Below are positions 62,213 through 64,000 of a stretch of 64,000 bases of DNA, one piece after another (the first letter of the stretch is position 1; each line of letters opens with the position of its first letter). The notes below the pieces were generated by a model that made no database searches, had not been told where the DNA came from, and worked only from the letters and a program-made list of their open reading frames with translations. The position numbers and the translations under genes are program-made. Origin of the DNA: Aequorivita iocasae (GTDB lineage: Bacteria > Bacteroidota > Bacteroidia > Flavobacteriales > Flavobacteriaceae); contig NZ_CP068439.1 of NCBI RefSeq assembly GCF_016757735.1, forward strand, positions 2,940,001 through 3,004,000, given 5' to 3'.

Positions 62213-64000
62213 ATGATTCACTTTTTTGGCAACGTTCAAAACACTGTTTTTGCAGTCCAAACCCACGGAAATATTTCAGAAGAAAACACTAAAAAGTTGG
62301 AGTGGCTTTTCGGCAACCAACCTAAAATTGCAAAATCCGTCCTGTCCCCAAACGCGACGGATTTTTTTGTGGGGCCTCGTGCCGCAATGGTTACTCCGTG
62401 GAGTACCAATGCCGTGGAAATTACGCAAAATATGGGGATTGAGGGAATCATTCGTATCGAGGAGTTTCACAGCAATAAGGTTGAAAAAGGAACTTTTGAT
62501 CCTATGCTTTCGCAGAAATTTAGCCAATTGGATCAGGATATTTTCGATATCCACATCAAACCAGAGCCTATTTTGGAAATTGATGATATTTCAGAATATA
62601 ACCAAAAAGAAGGGTTGGCCCTAAATGCCGAGGAGGTTGAATACCTTGAAAATCTTTCAAAAAAACTAGACAGAAAACTTACCGATAGTGAAGTTTTTGG
62701 TTTCAGTCAAGTAAACAGTGAACATTGCCGCCATAAAATCTTTAACGGAACTTTTGAGATAGACGGTAAGGAAATGCCCTCCTCCCTATTCAAATTAATT
62801 AAAAAAACATCTGCCGAAAATCCGAACGACATTGTTTCGGCCTATAAAGACAACGTCGCTTTTATAAAAGGCCCAAAAGTGAAACAATGGTCGCCCAAAA
62901 GTGGCGACAAACCCGATTGGTACGAGGAAAAAGATTTTGAAAGTGTGATTTCCCTAAAAGCGGAAACCCACAACTTCCCAACAACCGTAGAGCCTTTTAA
63001 CGGTGCGGCCACCGGAAGCGGTGGTGAAATTCGCGACCGATTGGCTGGTGGAAAAGGATCTTTGCCCTTAGCGGGAACGGCCGTATATATGACTTCATAT
63101 TCACGATTGAATGAGGAAAGACCTTGGGAAAAAGGAATGAAAGAACGCGATTGGCTTTACCAAACGCCATTGGATATATTGATAAAAGCCAGTAATGGCG
63201 CTTCCGATTTCGGAAATAAATTCGGACAACCCTTAATTGCAGGTTCGGTGCTCACTTTTGAACATGATGAAAAACAGGATGTCACCCTGAGCGCAGTCGA
63301 AGGGTCTCGCAAGTTAGGATATGACAAAGTAATCATGCTCGCGGGCGGAATTGGCTACGGAAAAGCAAATCAAGCCATAAAAGGCAAACCCCAGGAAGGC
63401 AATAAAATTGTAGTCCTTGGGGGTGATAACTACCGCATCGGAATGGGTGGCGCCGCCGTTTCTTCCGCAGATACGGGAGAATTTCACAGCGGAATTGAAT
63501 TGAACGCAATACAAAGAAGTAACCCCGAAATGCAAAAACGTGCCGCAAACGCCATCCGCGCCATGGTGGAAAGTGATGAAAATCCAATCGTTTCCATTCA
63601 CGATCACGGCGCTGGCGGACACCTAAATTGCTTGAGCGAATTGGTGGAAGACACTGGCGGAAAAATTGATTTGGACAAACTCCCTATTGGCGACCCTACC
63701 CTTTCCGCAAAGGAAATTATGGGCAATGAAAGCCAAGAGCGCATGGGCTTGATAATTGGTGAGGAAAACATCCAGAAACTGAAGAAAGTTGCAGATCGCG
63801 AGCGTTCCCCAATGTATGAAGTGGGGAAAGTTACGGGCGACCAACGTTTCTGTTTCGAAAACGAAAATGGCGAAAAACCTATGGATTTCGCTTTGGAGGA
63901 TATGTTCGGCAGTTCTCCAAAAACCATAATGAAAGACAAAACCGTAAACAGAAATTATAAAAATGCTGATTACGAAGTTTCGAAAATAAAAGATTACGTT
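62213..64000 (+). CDS. purL: phosphoribosylformylglycinamidine synthase, large type (3' truncated by window)
   Basis: The frame from ATG 62213 (MIHFFGNVQNTVFAV) stays open to the right edge, giving the first ~596 residues of the ~1200-residue single-chain FGAR amidotransferase, the fourth step of purine synthesis. Seen: FFVGPRAAMVTPWSTNAVEI, FSQVNSEHCRHKIFNG, SLKAETHNFPTTVEPFNGAATGSGGEIRDRL and NPIVSIHDHGAGGHLNCLSELV, the ATP/substrate sites of the PurM-like halves. A TATCTTTG (62175-62182) precedes it. Between FEHDEK (about residue 354) and RKLGYDKVIMLAGG the protein carries an extra QDVTLSAVEGS-like stretch encoded by an inserted palindromic repeat. The glutaminase domain is beyond the window. 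Confidence 0.96.
   Translation, partial: MIHFFGNVQNTVFAVQTHGNISEENTKKLEWLFGNQPKIAKSVLSPNATDFFVGPRAAMVTPWSTNAVEITQNMGIEGIIRIEEFHSNKVEKGTFDPMLSQKFSQLDQDIFDIHIKPEPILEIDDISEYNQKEGLALNAEEVEYLENLSKKLDRKLTDSEVFGFSQVNSEHCRHKIFNGTFEIDGKEMPSSLFKLIKKTSAENPNDIVSAYKDNVAFIKGPKVKQWSPKSGDKPDWYEEKDFESVISLKAETHNFPTTVEPFNGAATGSGGEIRDRLAGGKGSLPLAGTAVYMTSYSRLNEERPWEKGMKERDWLYQTPLDILIKASNGASDFGNKFGQPLIAGSVLTFEHDEKQDVTLSAVEGSRKLGYDKVIMLAGGIGYGKANQAIKGKPQEGNKIVVLGGDNYRIGMGGAAVSSADTGEFHSGIELNAIQRSNPEMQKRAANAIRAMVESDENPIVSIHDHGAGGHLNCLSELVEDTGGKIDLDKLPIGDPTLSAKEIMGNESQERMGLIIGEENIQKLKKVADRERSPMYEVGKVTGDQRFCFENENGEKPMDFALEDMFGSSPKTIMKDKTVNRNYKNADYEVSKIKDYV
63281..63306. repeat. dispersed palindromic repeat inserted in purL coding sequence
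   Basis: GTCACCCTGAGCGCAGTCGA then AGGGTC: core CTGAGCGCAGTCGAAG (63287-63302) identical to the intergenic copy, here flanked by ACCCT/AGGGT arms that pair. Read in frame it encodes VTLSAVEGS. Confidence 0.9.

Overview
The window is a 64 kb stretch of core chromosome from a member of the Bacteroidota, most likely a (probably marine) Flavobacteriaceae. The evidence is the TAnnTTTG -7 promoter elements (several with a TTG 18-20 nt upstream), type IX secretion (T9SS) C-terminal sorting domains, TonB receptors with carboxypeptidase-like N-terminal domains, DUF4249 and DUF4834 proteins, a fused ResB-CcsA cytochrome c assembly protein, and moderately low G+C. Gene density is high, with no untranslated gap above about 300 nt. 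I see no rRNA, tRNA, CRISPR array, prophage, transposase or recognisable defence island. Species cannot be fixed from the sequence alone.

Layout. 1-7 kb: end of a BatA-like membrane protein, a dihydroorotase homologue that has lost its metal ligands, two DUF4870-like membrane proteins, an esterase, a PhnP-like metallo-hydrolase and a large conserved protein of unknown role. 6.4-13 kb: Bcp peroxiredoxin, a cysteine-free endonuclease III, an ECF sigma factor with a 50-codon gene behind it, UvrA, and a Tyr-rich then Arg/Asn/Ser-rich secreted protein. 13-19.5 kb: glycosyltransferase and YfhO-like membrane protein, DUF4834, an outer-membrane protein and a GNAT-like protein. 19.6-22 kb: an alpha-oxoamine synthase next to a cysteine-synthase-like enzyme, a plausible sulfonolipid (capnine) pair. 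22-28 kb: S9 peptidase, YbaB, YegP, threonine aldolase and prfB with its programmed +1 frameshift. 28-29.7 kb: an orphan surface lipoprotein bracketed by identical 29-bp direct repeats. 30-36.5 kb: a four-gene TonB receptor/DUF4249 operon on the minus strand.

36.6-46.5 kb: an ArsC-like protein, a second outer-membrane receptor, FumC, ResB-CcsA, a truncated haemoglobin with a small membrane protein, and a divergent Crp/Fnr regulator. 46.6-55.4 kb: a co-directional series (DUF2520, KdsC, UbiA-type prenyltransferase, Maf, lipoprotein, MscS, PIG-L deacetylase, a 36-residue membrane microprotein and a sodium:solute symporter). 55.5-64 kb: a YCF48-like lipoprotein, an RsmB-type methyltransferase, two convergent T9SS cargo genes (nuclease and adhesin-like), and the start of purL, which runs off the right edge.

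Most of the window is housekeeping. The observations most worth a second look are: a palindromic dispersed repeat inserted in frame inside purL, with a second copy at 56.6 kb whose arms differ but still pair; the 29-bp repeats around the lipoprotein gene; the metal-ligand-less dihydroorotase; the Fe-S-free endonuclease III; the candidate capnine gene pair; and several very short genes that length cut-offs would miss.
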